DNA of 64,000 bases. Origin: Myxococcales bacterium (GTDB lineage: Bacteria; Myxococcota_A; Polyangia; Polyangiales; Ga0077539). The position numbers were made by a program, and so were the translations under genes. The DNA is taken from the NCBI GenBank assembly GCA_016792845.1, contig JAEUKH010000012.1:1-64000 (forward strand), given 5' to 3'. Each line of letters begins with the position of its first letter. Positions within the stretch are counted from its first letter, which is position 1. Positions 1 to 6,618 of the stretch are shown one piece after another. The notes below the pieces were generated by a model, which searched no databases, was not told the origin of the DNA, and saw nothing but the letters and a program-made list of their open reading frames with translations.

Positions 1-168
1 CGAGGGCACCTTGCCACCTTCAATCAACTCCGCAACGACCGTACACTCGTGCTGCTGACCTCCGGTCAAGACGAAGTTGAGCGGCCTGCCTTTCCCTTCG
101 GCCCGGAGGTGGATCTTGGTCGAGAAGCCCCCGCGGCTGTACCCGAGCGCTTCATCGTCTGGGCCCCT
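1..168 (-). CDS. IS5-family transposase, ORFB (partial, entered by -1 frameshift)
   Basis: Reading the minus strand in the -1 frame from the A7 run at 168-174 gives KKRGPDDEALGYSRGGFSTK and then IHLRAEGKGRPLNFVLTGGQ, ending at the window edge in ELIEGGKVPS. This is the conserved IS5-family middle region, including the SRGGFSTKIH block upstream of the second catalytic Asp. There is no start codon of its own. The frame joins ORFA at GCA-AAA-AAA-GGG, a slippery A-run followed by G, as expected for programmed -1 frameshifting in this family. The gene continues beyond position 1. Confidence 0.8.
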
Positions 169-512
169 TTTTTTGCCCCCGCCGCTTGGGCGTGAGCGCG
201 AACAACCGATCCGTCAACGAATTGAACAACCCAATCAAGGTCACCGCTGTCTGCGGCCTCTGCTTGCAAGCGTTTCAAGATCGACTGCCAAAGACCCGAA
301 TCAGACCAACGGTAGAAGCGAGAGTTCACGGTCTTCCATTTGCCATAGCGTTCGGGAAGGTCGCGCCAAGGTGCGCCCGTCCTCAACACCCAAAGGATGC
401 CGTTGACCACACGGTGATCGTCGCCTCGCTTGCGACCCACCTTGCCAACCTGCGACGGAAGGAGCGGGGCGATCTTCGCGAAAGCCTCGTCAGAAAGATC
501 AAATCGGCCCAT
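66..512 (-). CDS. IS5-family transposase, ORFA (N-terminal half)
   Basis: This 148-residue frame is the N-terminal part of an IS5-family transposase. It opens with the usual family start MGRFDLSDEAFAKIAPLLP, continues with a GILWVLRTGAPWRDLPERYG block typical of the DUF4096 region, and includes VQFVDGSVVRAH, which carries the first catalytic Asp of the DDE triad. The last 37 or so residues are out-of-frame sequence: the conserved protein continues in the -1 frame from a run of seven A residues on the minus strand (168-174). ORFA alone is therefore probably a truncated product, and the active transposase would be the ORFA-ORFB fusion. Start: ATG at 512, the only start that keeps the conserved N-terminus. 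Confidence 0.85.
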   Translation of the reverse strand: MGRFDLSDEAFAKIAPLLPSQVGKVGRKRGDDHRVVNGILWVLRTGAPWRDLPERYGKWKTVNSRFYRWSDSGLWQSILKRLQAEAADSGDLDWVVQFVDGSVVRAHAQAAGAKKGAQTMKRSGTAAGASRPRSTSGPKGKAGRSTSS

Positions 513-546
513 CCGTCGATGCTAGCACATTTGCAGACACAGCCTA

Positions 547-560
547 GAAGGTGTTGGCGG
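547..560 (+). repeat. 14-bp direct repeat, left copy, flanking the IS3 element
   Basis: GAAGGTGTTGGCGG lies immediately outside the left inverted repeat of the IS3-family element. The identical 14 bases lie immediately outside the right end (2170-2183). With the preceding A the identity is 15 bp, although on the right that A is the last base of the element. IS3 elements normally duplicate 3-5 bp, so the length is unusual. Confidence 0.8.
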
Positions 561-587
561 TGTATCGCACCCGGCTATCTGGACAAG
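561..587 (+). repeat. IS3 element left inverted repeat
   Basis: Starts TGTATCGCACCCGG; pairs with the right repeat over most of 27 positions, with a shared GCACCCGG core and a shared TCTGGACA segment. It lies downstream of the transposase genes. Confidence 0.8.
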
Positions 588-595
588 AGATTTCG

Positions 596-1756
596 TTATG
601 CCGCCAACCGTTCCGTGTTGAATGCCCGCATCTCGCTCGGGCTGCGATACCCGTTCTTCTCCAGCAGCCAGCTCGCGTTGTAGCGAGCGACGAACTCACC
701 GACCGCAGCGCGTAGCTCCGCGACGTCGCGGAAGACCCGGCCGCGGATCACCTCCGCCTTGAGCGTGCGGTTGAAGCGCTCGATGCCACCGTTGGTCTCG
801 GGCTCCGCGACGTACCCGAAGCTGCGCTCGATGCCCCAGTACCGAAGCTCGTTGCCGAAGTGCTCCGAGGTGTACTGCGTGCCGTGGTCCATCCGCAGCG
901 ACAGGCCGCGCCCCGCGTCGCGGCCTACGCCGCGACCGATCGCCTTGAGCCCCTGCTTGATCGGCTCCAGCGCCGCGAACCGGTCGCCCCGCGCCGTCAC
1001 GTGCCACCCCATCACCTCCGCGTTCCAGTGCTCCACGGCGGCGAAGATCCAGACCCACCCATCCTCGACGGTCTCGACGCGCATCCTGTCGGTGCCCCAC
1101 ATCACGTCCGGTTGGTCCGTCGTGATCCGACCGTCGTGCGTGCGGACTTCGCCCTGCGGCGCGCGGTGTGGCGAGAGCAGCTGCGCGTCGCGCATCACCC
1201 GCAGCACCTGTCGCCGGAACACGCGGTGGCCCGCGCGCTTCAATCGCGCGTGGACCTTGCGATGACCCTCACCCTGGAAGGGCGAATGCTCCAGGTCCGC
1301 GCGCACCAACTCCAACACGCGCGAGTCGCTCACCTTCGGGCGAGGACCTCGCGGACCAACCGACACGGCTCCGCCACGCGCGCCCACCGTACCGCCGTGC
1401 TCGCTCCGCACCACGTCGGCCTCGCCCGTGCGCGCCATGCTCGCCGCCCGCGGCCCGAGCGCCGCGTCCGGCTGCGCGTGGCTGTGCGCGGACTCGCCCT
1501 CGGTGGCGCTCCGCTGCGACGCGGCGGTCGCATCGTCATGCGGGCGACGGAGCGAGGGAACGTCTCCGACGGGGGCTCCGTCGCTCAGGAACCCCTGGGC
1601 CGCAGCGTGATCGACGGACTCGTTCGGCGTTGCGTCCTGTCGGACGCGCCGCCGAGCACGCTCGACGTAGAACGACGAGCGCGGAAACCTCCACGCCGAG
1701 CAGACGCGCTCGACGCCGTAACGAAGGCCGGTGGCAGGGGAAGTCGCGGCGCTCAT
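596..1756 (-). CDS. IS3-family transposase OrfB (integrase core)
   Basis: 386-residue DDE recombinase that cuts and joins the IS ends. The N-terminus has a helical region (LRYGVERVCSAWRFPRSSFY) and is followed by a long Arg/Ala-rich linker. The rve core starts near residue 210 with the first catalytic Asp in VMWGTDRMRVE, the second in LSLRMDHGTQYTSEHF, and the Glu in ETNGGIERFNRTLKAEV. No internal stops are seen, so it looks functional. The start overlaps the orfA stop as ATGA (1753-1756), which suggests translational coupling. I see no A-rich slippery run at the junction, unlike many IS3 elements that make OrfAB by -1 frameshifting. Confidence 0.9.
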   Translation of the reverse strand: MSAATSPATGLRYGVERVCSAWRFPRSSFYVERARRRVRQDATPNESVDHAAAQGFLSDGAPVGDVPSLRRPHDDATAASQRSATEGESAHSHAQPDAALGPRAASMARTGEADVVRSEHGGTVGARGGAVSVGPRGPRPKVSDSRVLELVRADLEHSPFQGEGHRKVHARLKRAGHRVFRRQVLRVMRDAQLLSPHRAPQGEVRTHDGRITTDQPDVMWGTDRMRVETVEDGWVWIFAAVEHWNAEVMGWHVTARGDRFAALEPIKQGLKAIGRGVGRDAGRGLSLRMDHGTQYTSEHFGNELRYWGIERSFGYVAEPETNGGIERFNRTLKAEVIRGRVFRDVAELRAAVGEFVARYNASWLLEKNGYRSPSEMRAFNTERLAA

Positions 1757-2121
1757 CGCCTCGACTTCCTCGAAGCAAAAGGGCGCTTGGCATCGCGCTC
1801 CTTTCGCAGGAGCTCGTTCTCCATGGAGAGCTCGCCGATGCGCTTGTGAGCCTTGTCCAGCTCCTGCTGCGCGGGGTCCTCGGCGTCGCGCTCCTTGAGC
1901 CCCAGCTCCATGCCTTCGAGCGCGCGATCGCGCCAGGCCTCAAGGCGGTGCAGCTCGATCCCGAGCTCGCGCGAGAGCGCGTCGAGCGACTCGCCCTTGA
2001 GGATGCGGATCACCACCTCGCGCTTGCGGCTCAGGCTCCACCGCTGCCCTGGAGCCAGCGGCCCCGTCGTCGTCCCTGCGTCCTTCTTCGTCCCGTTCGT
2101 CATCGTGCGCTCGACACCCAT
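1753..2121 (-). CDS. IS3-family transposase OrfA (helix-turn-helix, leucine zipper)
   Basis: 122-residue DNA-binding subunit. Residues about 28-65 (RWSLSRKREVVIRILKGESL, then DALSRELGIELHRLEAWRDR) form the HTH_Tnp_1-like domain that recognises the terminal repeats. Residues about 80-108 (ELDKAHKRIGELSMENELLR) form the leucine-zipper coiled coil used for multimerisation with OrfB. The tail is basic. The start ATG at 2121 lies about 20 bp inside the right inverted repeat. Length and domain order are normal for the family. Confidence 0.9.
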   Translation of the reverse strand: MGVERTMTNGTKKDAGTTTGPLAPGQRWSLSRKREVVIRILKGESLDALSRELGIELHRLEAWRDRALEGMELGLKERDAEDPAQQELDKAHKRIGELSMENELLRKERDAKRPFASRKSRR

Positions 2122-2141
2122 CTCAGCCTCCTGGACTCCGT

Positions 2142-2169
2142 GGTGTCCAGACCAACCGGGTGCGCATCA
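2142..2169 (-). repeat. IS3 element right inverted repeat
   Basis: On the minus strand this reads TGATGCGCACCCGG followed by TTGGTCTGGACACC, the mate of the left repeat. It lies about 20 bp upstream of orfA, so it probably also carries part of the transposase promoter. Confidence 0.8.
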
Positions 2170-2183
2170 GAAGGTGTTGGCGG
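2170..2183 (+). repeat. 14-bp direct repeat, right copy, flanking the IS3 element
   Basis: Second copy of GAAGGTGTTGGCGG, starting at the first base after the right terminal CA of the IS3-family element. See the left copy at 547-560. Confidence 0.8.
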
Positions 2184-2259
2184 GGCCCAAAAGCCGACGG
2201 CCGCGGTGGGCGCTCGAAGCGTCCCGCGCGGCCGTGCCGGTCATCGGTTGTGGTGAGTG

Positions 2260-2439
2260 TCAGGCTTGGGCGGCGACCATCTGGGCGATGGGCCCTGCGC
2301 CCCGCCACACCCAGAGTGAACCCCGCTGCGGATCGTTGTCGAGGAGCACGAGTCGCAGCGTGCGGCGACCCACGTGAAGCGTCAAAACCCCAAGACCGAA
2401 CTCAGCCAACTTCGGGCGCGATTGCCATGAGTGCTTCAT
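2260..2439 (-). CDS. Possible small protein of 59 residues, unknown
   Basis: An ATG at 2439 opens a 59-codon frame ending TGA at 2260. The product reads MKHSWQSRPKLAEFGLGVLT and ends RGAGPIAQMVAAQA, with a central stretch of alternating hydrophobic residues (TLRLVLLDNDPQRGSLWVW) that looks like beta-strands. I recognise no family. It lies between the IS3 element and the next gene, and its start overlaps the plus-strand start at 2438 by two bases. It could be the remnant of a gene interrupted by the IS element, or chance. Confidence 0.25.
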   Translation of the reverse strand: MKHSWQSRPKLAEFGLGVLTLHVGRRTLRLVLLDNDPQRGSLWVWRGAGPIAQMVAAQA

Positions 2440-2959
2440 GGGCGCATCTTCGAAGGGAGCCCTCGAAAGGTTGCGTGAGACGGTGAAATTTCACTTCCAT
2501 TGCAGGCAGAATCTCGCGTTCCTGGCGCTGCTCGTCGGGGGCTCGCAGCTGCCTCCGGCGCGCCTCGCGCGGGCCGACGCGCCCACCGCCCGGCGCCCCA
2601 TCGCGCCCACCCCCGAGCCGCTCCCCCAAGCGCCGCGATGCCTCGGGCGCTGGCAGGGCGAGGGGCAGAACGCTGGCCCGGTGTGGTCGATCGACATGAC
2701 CGTCACCGCCGAAGAGGGCGCCACCTGCGGGGTCATCGAGTACCCGTCGCTCGGGTGCGGCGGGCTCCTCACGCGATGCCACCGCGAGGGCGATCGCGTG
2801 TACTTTACCGAGGTCTACACGCACAACCCGGGCACCTGCGCGCCGGCGGGTCGCATCGAGGCCCGCTGCGAGGGCGTCGACATGTTCTGGCGATGGCGCG
2901 GCGAAGACCGCGTCGACACCGTGCTTCACCGCGTCGAATCGCAGCCCCGGGGGCATTGA
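2438..2959 (+). CDS. Secreted protein of unknown function with a Cys-rich beta domain
   Basis: 173 residues. After a short polar N-terminus there is a hydrophobic stretch (NLAFLALLVGG, about residues 29-39) and ARADA, which looks like a signal peptide and cleavage site, although the charged extension before it is long and the real start may be later. The mature part (about residues 60-165) has LGRWQGEGQNAGPVWSIDMT and then CGVIEYPSLGCGG, RCHREGDRVYFTEVYTHN and MFWRWRGEDR. That pattern resembles small beta domains found alone or attached to bacterial Ser/Thr kinases, where four or more Cys residues probably form disulfides. No catalytic motif is seen. It stands alone, 52 bp ahead of the next gene. 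Confidence 0.65.
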   Translation: MGASSKGALERLRETVKFHFHCRQNLAFLALLVGGSQLPPARLARADAPTARRPIAPTPEPLPQAPRCLGRWQGEGQNAGPVWSIDMTVTAEEGATCGVIEYPSLGCGGLLTRCHREGDRVYFTEVYTHNPGTCAPAGRIEARCEGVDMFWRWRGEDRVDTVLHRVESQPRGH

Positions 2960-3011
2960 CCGCGCGCCGCAGGCCCCCAAACACCGGCTACGCGAGGGGG
3001 GTAGAGAAGTC

Positions 3012-3866
3012 ATGGCGAAGGTCTTTGTGGCAGGCGCGACGGGCCTGGTGGGGCGCGAGGTGGTGGGGCAGCTGCGCGAGGCCGGTCACCGGGTGACGGT
3101 GCTGGCCCGCGACGTCTCGCGCGCCGAACGGCTCAAGGCCCAAGGATGCGAGGTGCTCTTGGGCGACGTGCTCGCCGTGCCGAACCTTGCCGAGGCGCTC
3201 AGGGGCTGCGACGCCGTCGTGTCGTGCCTCGGGGCGTCGGTGGGCCTGCGATGGGCCGGGCGCGCGGGCTTCGACGCGGTCGACCATCGCGGCAACGCGC
3301 GGCTCTTTCAGGTCGCGCGCGAGGTCGGCGTGCCCCGCGCGGTCTACCTCGGCGTCTTCGGCGAAGGCGCCCACGCCGACACCCGGTACGTTCGCGCGCA
3401 CGCGGCGGTCGACGGGCGCCTCGACGCGCTGCAGCTCTCATGCACCACGGTGCGCCCGGTGGGCCTCTTCGGGGCCTTCGACCCCTTCGTCGCGATGGCC
3501 AGGCGAGGGCTCGCGTTCATGGTCGGTGACGGTCGCGCCGAGACCAACCCCGTGCACCCCGTCGAGGTGGCCCGGGCCATGGTCGACCGCCTCGCCGCGG
3601 GGCCGCGCTTTGTCGACCTCGGCGGGCCCGAGGTCTTGTCTCGCCGGGCGCTCGTCGAGATGCCCTTCGCGCTGCTGAAGAAGCGCCCGAGGGTGGTGTC
3701 GGTGCCCGCCGGGCTCGTGGGCTTTGAGGCGCGGCTCCTCGGCCCGCTGCACCCGCGCCTCTCCGAGCTGCTGGCCTTTGTCGCCTCGGTGAGCGCCCAC
3801 GACTGCGTGGCGCCGCGGGTCGGGGCCGCGCGCATCGAAGACTGGTACCGCGCGAGACTCGCGTGA
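3012..3866 (+). CDS. NAD(P)-binding epimerase-like / NmrA-type extended SDR protein
   Basis: 284 residues. It begins with a Rossmann fold: VFVAGATGLVGREVVGQL carries the GxxGxxG nucleotide-binding motif at about residues 7-13, followed by HRVTVLARD, the usual strand preceding NADP discrimination. CDAVVSCLGAS is typical of the NmrA/SDR_a5 group of NAD(P)H-binding oxidoreductase-like or regulatory proteins. A canonical YxxxK is not obvious. The later GDGRAETNPVHPVEVARAMV block matches the domain that follows the fold in complex-I-associated (NDUFA9-like) and ubiquinone-linked members. The substrate cannot be read from sequence. A TAGAGA hexamer sits 4 bp before the ATG. The gene converges on the aminopeptidase gene, leaving 6 bp. 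Confidence 0.8.
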   Translation: MAKVFVAGATGLVGREVVGQLREAGHRVTVLARDVSRAERLKAQGCEVLLGDVLAVPNLAEALRGCDAVVSCLGASVGLRWAGRAGFDAVDHRGNARLFQVAREVGVPRAVYLGVFGEGAHADTRYVRAHAAVDGRLDALQLSCTTVRPVGLFGAFDPFVAMARRGLAFMVGDGRAETNPVHPVEVARAMVDRLAAGPRFVDLGGPEVLSRRALVEMPFALLKKRPRVVSVPAGLVGFEARLLGPLHPRLSELLAFVASVSAHDCVAPRVGAARIEDWYRARLA

Positions 3867-3872
3867 GCGCGC

Positions 3873-4652
3873 TCAGAGCCACCACGCCCCGTCGGGCGAA
3901 TCAGGGAGCGTGAGCCGCTCGCAGCCGCGTGCGGTGATCAGCACGGTGTGTTCAAACTGGGCCGAGAGCGCGCGGTCGCGGGTGCGCACCGTCCACCCGT
4001 CGGGGTCGATTTCGACCTCGGGGCCGCCGAGGTTGAGCATGGGTTCGAGGGTGATCACCATGCCCGCGCGGAGGCGCATCCCGGCGCCCGCCCGGCCGGT
4101 GTGCGCGACGTGCGGGGCGGCGTGCATCTTGCGGCCGATTCCGTGGCCCCCGAAGGCATCGACGACGGTGCACCCGTGGGCGCGGGCTACGGCCTCGATG
4201 GCCGCGCCGAGGTCGCCCATGCGGCACCCGTCACAGAGCACCGCGAGGGCCGCGTCGCGGGCGCGCTGGGCGGCGAGGGCGACGCGCTCGGCCTCGGCCG
4301 ACACCGCGCCGATGCGAAAGGTCGCCGAGGTGTCACCGTGCCATCCCTTGAAGCACGACGTCACATCGACGTTGACGATGTCACCCTCGGCCAGCACCTC
4401 GCGCTCGCTCGGCACGCCGTGACACACCACCTCGTTGCGGCTCACACACACCGCCGCGGGGAAGCCGTGATACCCCAGCTGACTCGGCGTCGCGCCTTGG
4501 GCCCGGGTGTGGGCCCGCACGAAGCGATCGACCTCGGCGGTGCTGACGCCCGGTCTCAGCATCGCCTGCACGGCGGCGAGGGTGTTCGCTGCGACGCGTC
4601 CGGCGTCGCGCATCGCGCGGATCTCAGCAGGGCTGCGAATCTCAACCATCAT
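3873..4652 (-). CDS. map: Methionine aminopeptidase, type I
   Basis: 259-residue cytosolic metalloprotease that removes the initiator Met from new proteins. All ligands of the dinuclear metal site are visible: D96 (IVNVDVTSC), D107 (GWHGDTSATF), H170 (FGGHGIGRKMH), E203 (ITLEPML) and E234 (QFEHTVL), plus the substrate-positioning H79 (VVCHGVP). Length is normal for type I enzymes without an N-terminal zinc extension. I chose ATG 4652 (MMVEIRSPAEI) because upstream in-frame sequence is unrelated to the family. It diverges from a LysR-type gene, with a perfect palindrome at 4690-4704 between them, so it may be under that regulator's control. Bacteria often carry several map paralogues, so this need not be the essential copy. 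Confidence 0.93.
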   Translation of the reverse strand: MMVEIRSPAEIRAMRDAGRVAANTLAAVQAMLRPGVSTAEVDRFVRAHTRAQGATPSQLGYHGFPAAVCVSRNEVVCHGVPSEREVLAEGDIVNVDVTSCFKGWHGDTSATFRIGAVSAEAERVALAAQRARDAALAVLCDGCRMGDLGAAIEAVARAHGCTVVDAFGGHGIGRKMHAAPHVAHTGRAGAGMRLRAGMVITLEPMLNLGGPEVEIDPDGWTVRTRDRALSAQFEHTVLITARGCERLTLPDSPDGAWWL

Positions 4653-4689
4653 GCCCGCGACGGTGCCCCGAGCGCCCGCGGCCGGGCCA

Positions 4690-4704
4690 ATACCCTTTGG
4701 GTAT
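4690..4704. promoter_or_regulatory. LysR-type operator (T-N11-A palindrome)
   Basis: ATACCC-TTT-GGGTAT is a perfect 15-bp inverted repeat. It contains T-N11-A (T4691, A4703), the classical LysR-type box. It lies almost exactly midway between the divergent starts of map (4652) and the LysR-type gene (4743), the usual position for autoregulation and control of the divergent gene. Binding is inferred. Confidence 0.6.
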
Positions 4705-4742
4705 GACTGCCCCGCGCCGCGAAACTGCGCTAGAAAGCCGAC

Positions 4743-5015
4743 GTGAGCCTCACCCAGCTGCACTACTTCGTCGCCGTGGCCGAAGAGGGCAACGTCACCC
4801 GCGCCGCGCGGCGGCTGCATGTTTCGCAACCGCCCCTGTCGCGGCAGCTCCACGCCCTCGAAGACGAGCTCGGCGAGAGCTTGTTCTTGCGCACTCCGAG
4901 GGGCGTGACCTTGCTCCCCGCGGGCGAGCGATTGCTCGGGCACGCGCGGGCCATCCTGGCCATGGTCGACGCGGCCCCGGGGGTGGTGCGGGCCCTCAGC
5001 CCTGGGGCCGGCTGA
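4743..5015 (+). CDS. LysR-type regulator reduced to its DNA-binding domain
   Basis: 90 residues from a GTG start. Residues 1-60 are a textbook LysR winged helix: LTQLHYFVAVAEEGNVTRAA, RRLHVSQPPLSRQLHALEDE, LGESLFLRTPRGVTLLPAGE, followed by the linker helix. The protein then stops (AAPGVVRALSPGAG), so the effector-binding domain of about 200 residues is missing. Continuing past the stop in any frame gives no LysR sequence. The stop lies inside the 3' end of the opposing gene (20-bp overlap), suggesting a deletion or an accepted truncation. An intact operator remains in front. It may act as a constitutive or dominant DNA binder, or be a decaying pseudogene. Confidence 0.8.
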   Translation: MSLTQLHYFVAVAEEGNVTRAARRLHVSQPPLSRQLHALEDELGESLFLRTPRGVTLLPAGERLLGHARAILAMVDAAPGVVRALSPGAG

Positions 5016-5388
5016 GCTTCTCGATCAACGCCGAAAAGGCCACGCTCATGAGCCGCTCGCCGTTGGCTTCGAGGTACCGGCTGAGCCCCTGAATGATGCG
5101 CTGCTTCATCGCCGTGTCGACGCCGTTGCGCTTGAGGAGGTCGACGAGCTGCTGGTCGAGACCCAAAGACGAGGCCTGCGCGGCGAGGGGCTGCAAGAGG
5201 CCGAGGAGCGCGCCCGCCACACCCGTGACCGCGGGCATTTCAACCTGGAGCCGCGAGACCGCGCTCTCGACCAGGCTCTTCAGCACCGTGTCGGCGAGGT
5301 CTTGGCGCTCGGCTTGTTGGTAGATCTGCTCTTCGAGGGTCGAGAGCACAGACTGTTTGGCGTCGTTGACGAGGGCTGAGAGATCCAT
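4996..5388 (-). CDS. Helical protein of unknown function, 130 residues
   Basis: Not recognised. MDLSALVNDAKQSVLSTLEE starts a largely alpha-helical protein with no signal peptide. A mildly hydrophobic stretch (VTGVAGALLGLLQPLAAQ, about 54-71) could pack as a helix or touch a membrane. The C-terminal half (LVDLLKRNGVDTAMKQRIIQ, LSRYLEANGERLMSVAFSAL) looks like a helical bundle. It is the third gene of a minus-strand series after the SDR gene (5717-6517) and an 81-residue protein (5408-5653), with 19 bp to the latter, so probably one transcript. Its 3' end overlaps the truncated LysR gene by 20 bp. Confidence 0.65.
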   Translation of the reverse strand: MDLSALVNDAKQSVLSTLEEQIYQQAERQDLADTVLKSLVESAVSRLQVEMPAVTGVAGALLGLLQPLAAQASSLGLDQQLVDLLKRNGVDTAMKQRIIQGLSRYLEANGERLMSVAFSALIEKLSRPQG

Positions 5389-5407
5389 AGGTGGGGGCGA
5401 TGGTAGC

Positions 5408-5653
5408 TCAACTCCCGACGTATCCGGCGCGGCGAACCATGCGCTCGATCTCGTCGCGGAGTGTGAACTCTTCGGCCAGGTCTTCGAGCCATTTCAGGTC
5501 GACTTTGAGCCATCGCCCGACGGCGCGCTCGAACTCCACCGCCACCCTCGGGAAGCGGTCTTCGATCGCGCGTCGCACGTCTTCTTCGAGGTAGTCGCTG
5601 CGGCGGGCGTCGCCGGGCGGGTCGTACATCACCACGATTCGTTCGAGGGCCAT
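5408..5653 (-). CDS. Small acidic protein of unknown function, 81 residues
   Basis: MALERIVVMYDPPGDARRSD begins a compact protein rich in Glu and Arg: YLEEDVRRAIEDRFPRVAVE, then WLKVDLKWLEDLAEEF, then EIERMVRRAGYVGS. No family is recognised. The alternation suggests an alpha/beta fold with amphipathic helices and no export signal. I chose ATG 5653 because the 17 upstream codons are poor protein sequence. It sits between the SDR gene (63 bp upstream) and the 130-residue helical protein (19 bp downstream), all in one direction. Confidence 0.6.
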   Translation of the reverse strand: MALERIVVMYDPPGDARRSDYLEEDVRRAIEDRFPRVAVEFERAVGRWLKVDLKWLEDLAEEFTLRDEIERMVRRAGYVGS

Positions 5654-5716
5654 TGAGGGGGGTGCTCCGGGGCACGTTTTGCCACCCTCGATCGCGCGAC
5701 TCAAAAAATCCGCGGC

Positions 5717-6517
5717 TCACATCTCCCAGATGTCGCCCCAGAGCGGCGCGCCGCCGTCGATGCAGAAGGTCGCGCCGGTGATGTAGTCGGCCGCGTCGCT
5801 GGCGAGATAGGTCACGAGGTGGGCGACCTCGTTGGGGGTGCCGAGCCTGCGCCAAGGGGTGCTCCGTTCGGCCTTTTCGAGCAGCGCGGGAGGGTACTGG
5901 TCGGTGCCCGTCGAGCGGATGGTGCCGGGCGACACGGCGTTGACGTTGATCTTGTAGGGCGACCACTCGACCGCGAGCGAGCGGGTGAGGTTCTCGACCC
6001 CGGCCCGCGCCGCGCCGGTGTGGGCCATGCCCGGGAAGCCCCGCGCCACGTTCGCGATGATGTTCACGATGCGGCCGTGACCTTGGGCGATCATCACCTT
6101 GGTGGCCACCGCGCGGGTCACGTTGAAGGTGCCGAGGAGGTTGTTGCGCACCACCGCCTCGAAGCCCTTCGGGCTAATGTTCTGAGCGGGCGAGGGAAAC
6201 TGGCCCCCCGCGTTGTTCACCAGCACGTCGACGGTGCCGAAGCGCGCCACCACGGCGTCAACGAAGCGCTCGATGCTCTCGCTCTGGCGGATGTCGACGC
6301 TCTCGGCCATGGCCTGCGCGCCCCGCGCCGTGAGCGCCTCGGCGAGCGCGGTCACGGGCTCGATGCGCCGACCGCAGAGCGCGATGTGCGCCCCTAAAGA
6401 AGCGCACTCCTCGGCGATGGCGCGGCCGATGCCCGTGCCGCCGCCGGTGATCAGCACCACGCGCCCGGCCAAGAGGTCTGCACGAAACGGAGAGGCTTCA
6501 GTGTCGGGCGTTCGCAT
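5717..6517 (-). CDS. Enoyl/dienoyl-CoA reductase-type short-chain dehydrogenase
   Basis: 266-residue classical-length SDR using NAD(P)H. The cofactor motif TGGGTGIG is at 24-31 and NNAGG at 101-105. The C-terminus ATFCIDGGAPLWGD is standard for the fold. At the catalytic position the usual YxxxK is replaced by the block AHTGAARAGVENLTRSLAVEW (about 165-185). This block is characteristic of the peroxisomal trans-2-enoyl-CoA reductase / 2,4-dienoyl-CoA reductase branch, which lacks the canonical Tyr-Lys pair. Fatty acyl-CoA metabolism is therefore likely, and the acyl-CoA dehydrogenase elsewhere in the window fits. ATG 6517 is chosen; the upstream in-frame extension is low-complexity. It is the first gene of a three-gene minus-strand series. 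Confidence 0.85.
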   Translation of the reverse strand: MRTPDTEASPFRADLLAGRVVLITGGGTGIGRAIAEECASLGAHIALCGRRIEPVTALAEALTARGAQAMAESVDIRQSESIERFVDAVVARFGTVDVLVNNAGGQFPSPAQNISPKGFEAVVRNNLLGTFNVTRAVATKVMIAQGHGRIVNIIANVARGFPGMAHTGAARAGVENLTRSLAVEWSPYKINVNAVSPGTIRSTGTDQYPPALLEKAERSTPWRRLGTPNEVAHLVTYLASDAADYITGATFCIDGGAPLWGDIWEM

Positions 6518-6560
6518 CGTCGCCGCGATTGAAGCACAGCCGCGCGCCCCGCGGCGCCCG

Positions 6561-6618
6561 CAATCGCGGTCAGCGCCCCGCGTCGCCCGCAATCGCGGTT
6601 AGCGCCCCGCGTCGCCCA
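6561..6618. repeat. 29-bp tandem repeat, two copies, over the 3' end of the lipoprotein gene
   Basis: Two units, 6561-6589 and 6590-6618, share CAATCGCGGT-AGCGCCCCGC-TCGCCC with few changes; a decayed third unit precedes them. The second unit contains the TAA stop of the glycine-rich lipoprotein (TTA at 6599-6601 on the plus strand). The first unit carries TCA at the equivalent place, so the gene's terminal codons and stop have been duplicated downstream. Confidence 0.7.

Larger units (their letters stand above)
1..545 (-). mobile_element. IS5-family insertion sequence, right end only (partial at window edge)
   Basis: The element carries two overlapping transposase frames on the minus strand and is cut by the left edge of the window. 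Its 5' terminus probably lies near 522-545, where the minus strand reads GGCTGTGTCTGCAAATGTG just ahead of the transposase start; this resembles IS5-family (IS427-like) ends. The exact end is uncertain because the partner inverted repeat lies outside the window. A CTAG tetranucleotide near the end would fit the YTAR-type targets of this group. Confidence 0.75.
561..2169 (-). mobile_element. Complete IS3-family insertion sequence (1,609 bp)
   Basis: Two minus-strand ORFs (orfA 1753-2121, orfB 596-1756) are bounded by imperfect terminal inverted repeats. Reading inward, the left end starts TGTATCGCACCCGG and the right end starts TGATGCGCACCCGG, followed by similar CTATCTGGACA and TTGGTCTGGACA blocks. 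Both ends begin TG and finish CA, as is usual for IS3. ORF order, size and catalytic motifs all fit a structurally intact element. Confidence 0.9.

Noticed and set aside
4653..4943. N-terminal extension of methionine aminopeptidase to 4943
   Set aside because: The extra 97 residues do not resemble the family, and the extension would cover the palindrome and the whole LysR HTH coding region on the other strand.
4743..5060. Selenocysteine readthrough of the TGA that ends the short LysR gene
   Set aside because: Sequence after the TGA is not LysR-like and hits another TGA after 11 codons. There is no reason for Sec in this protein.
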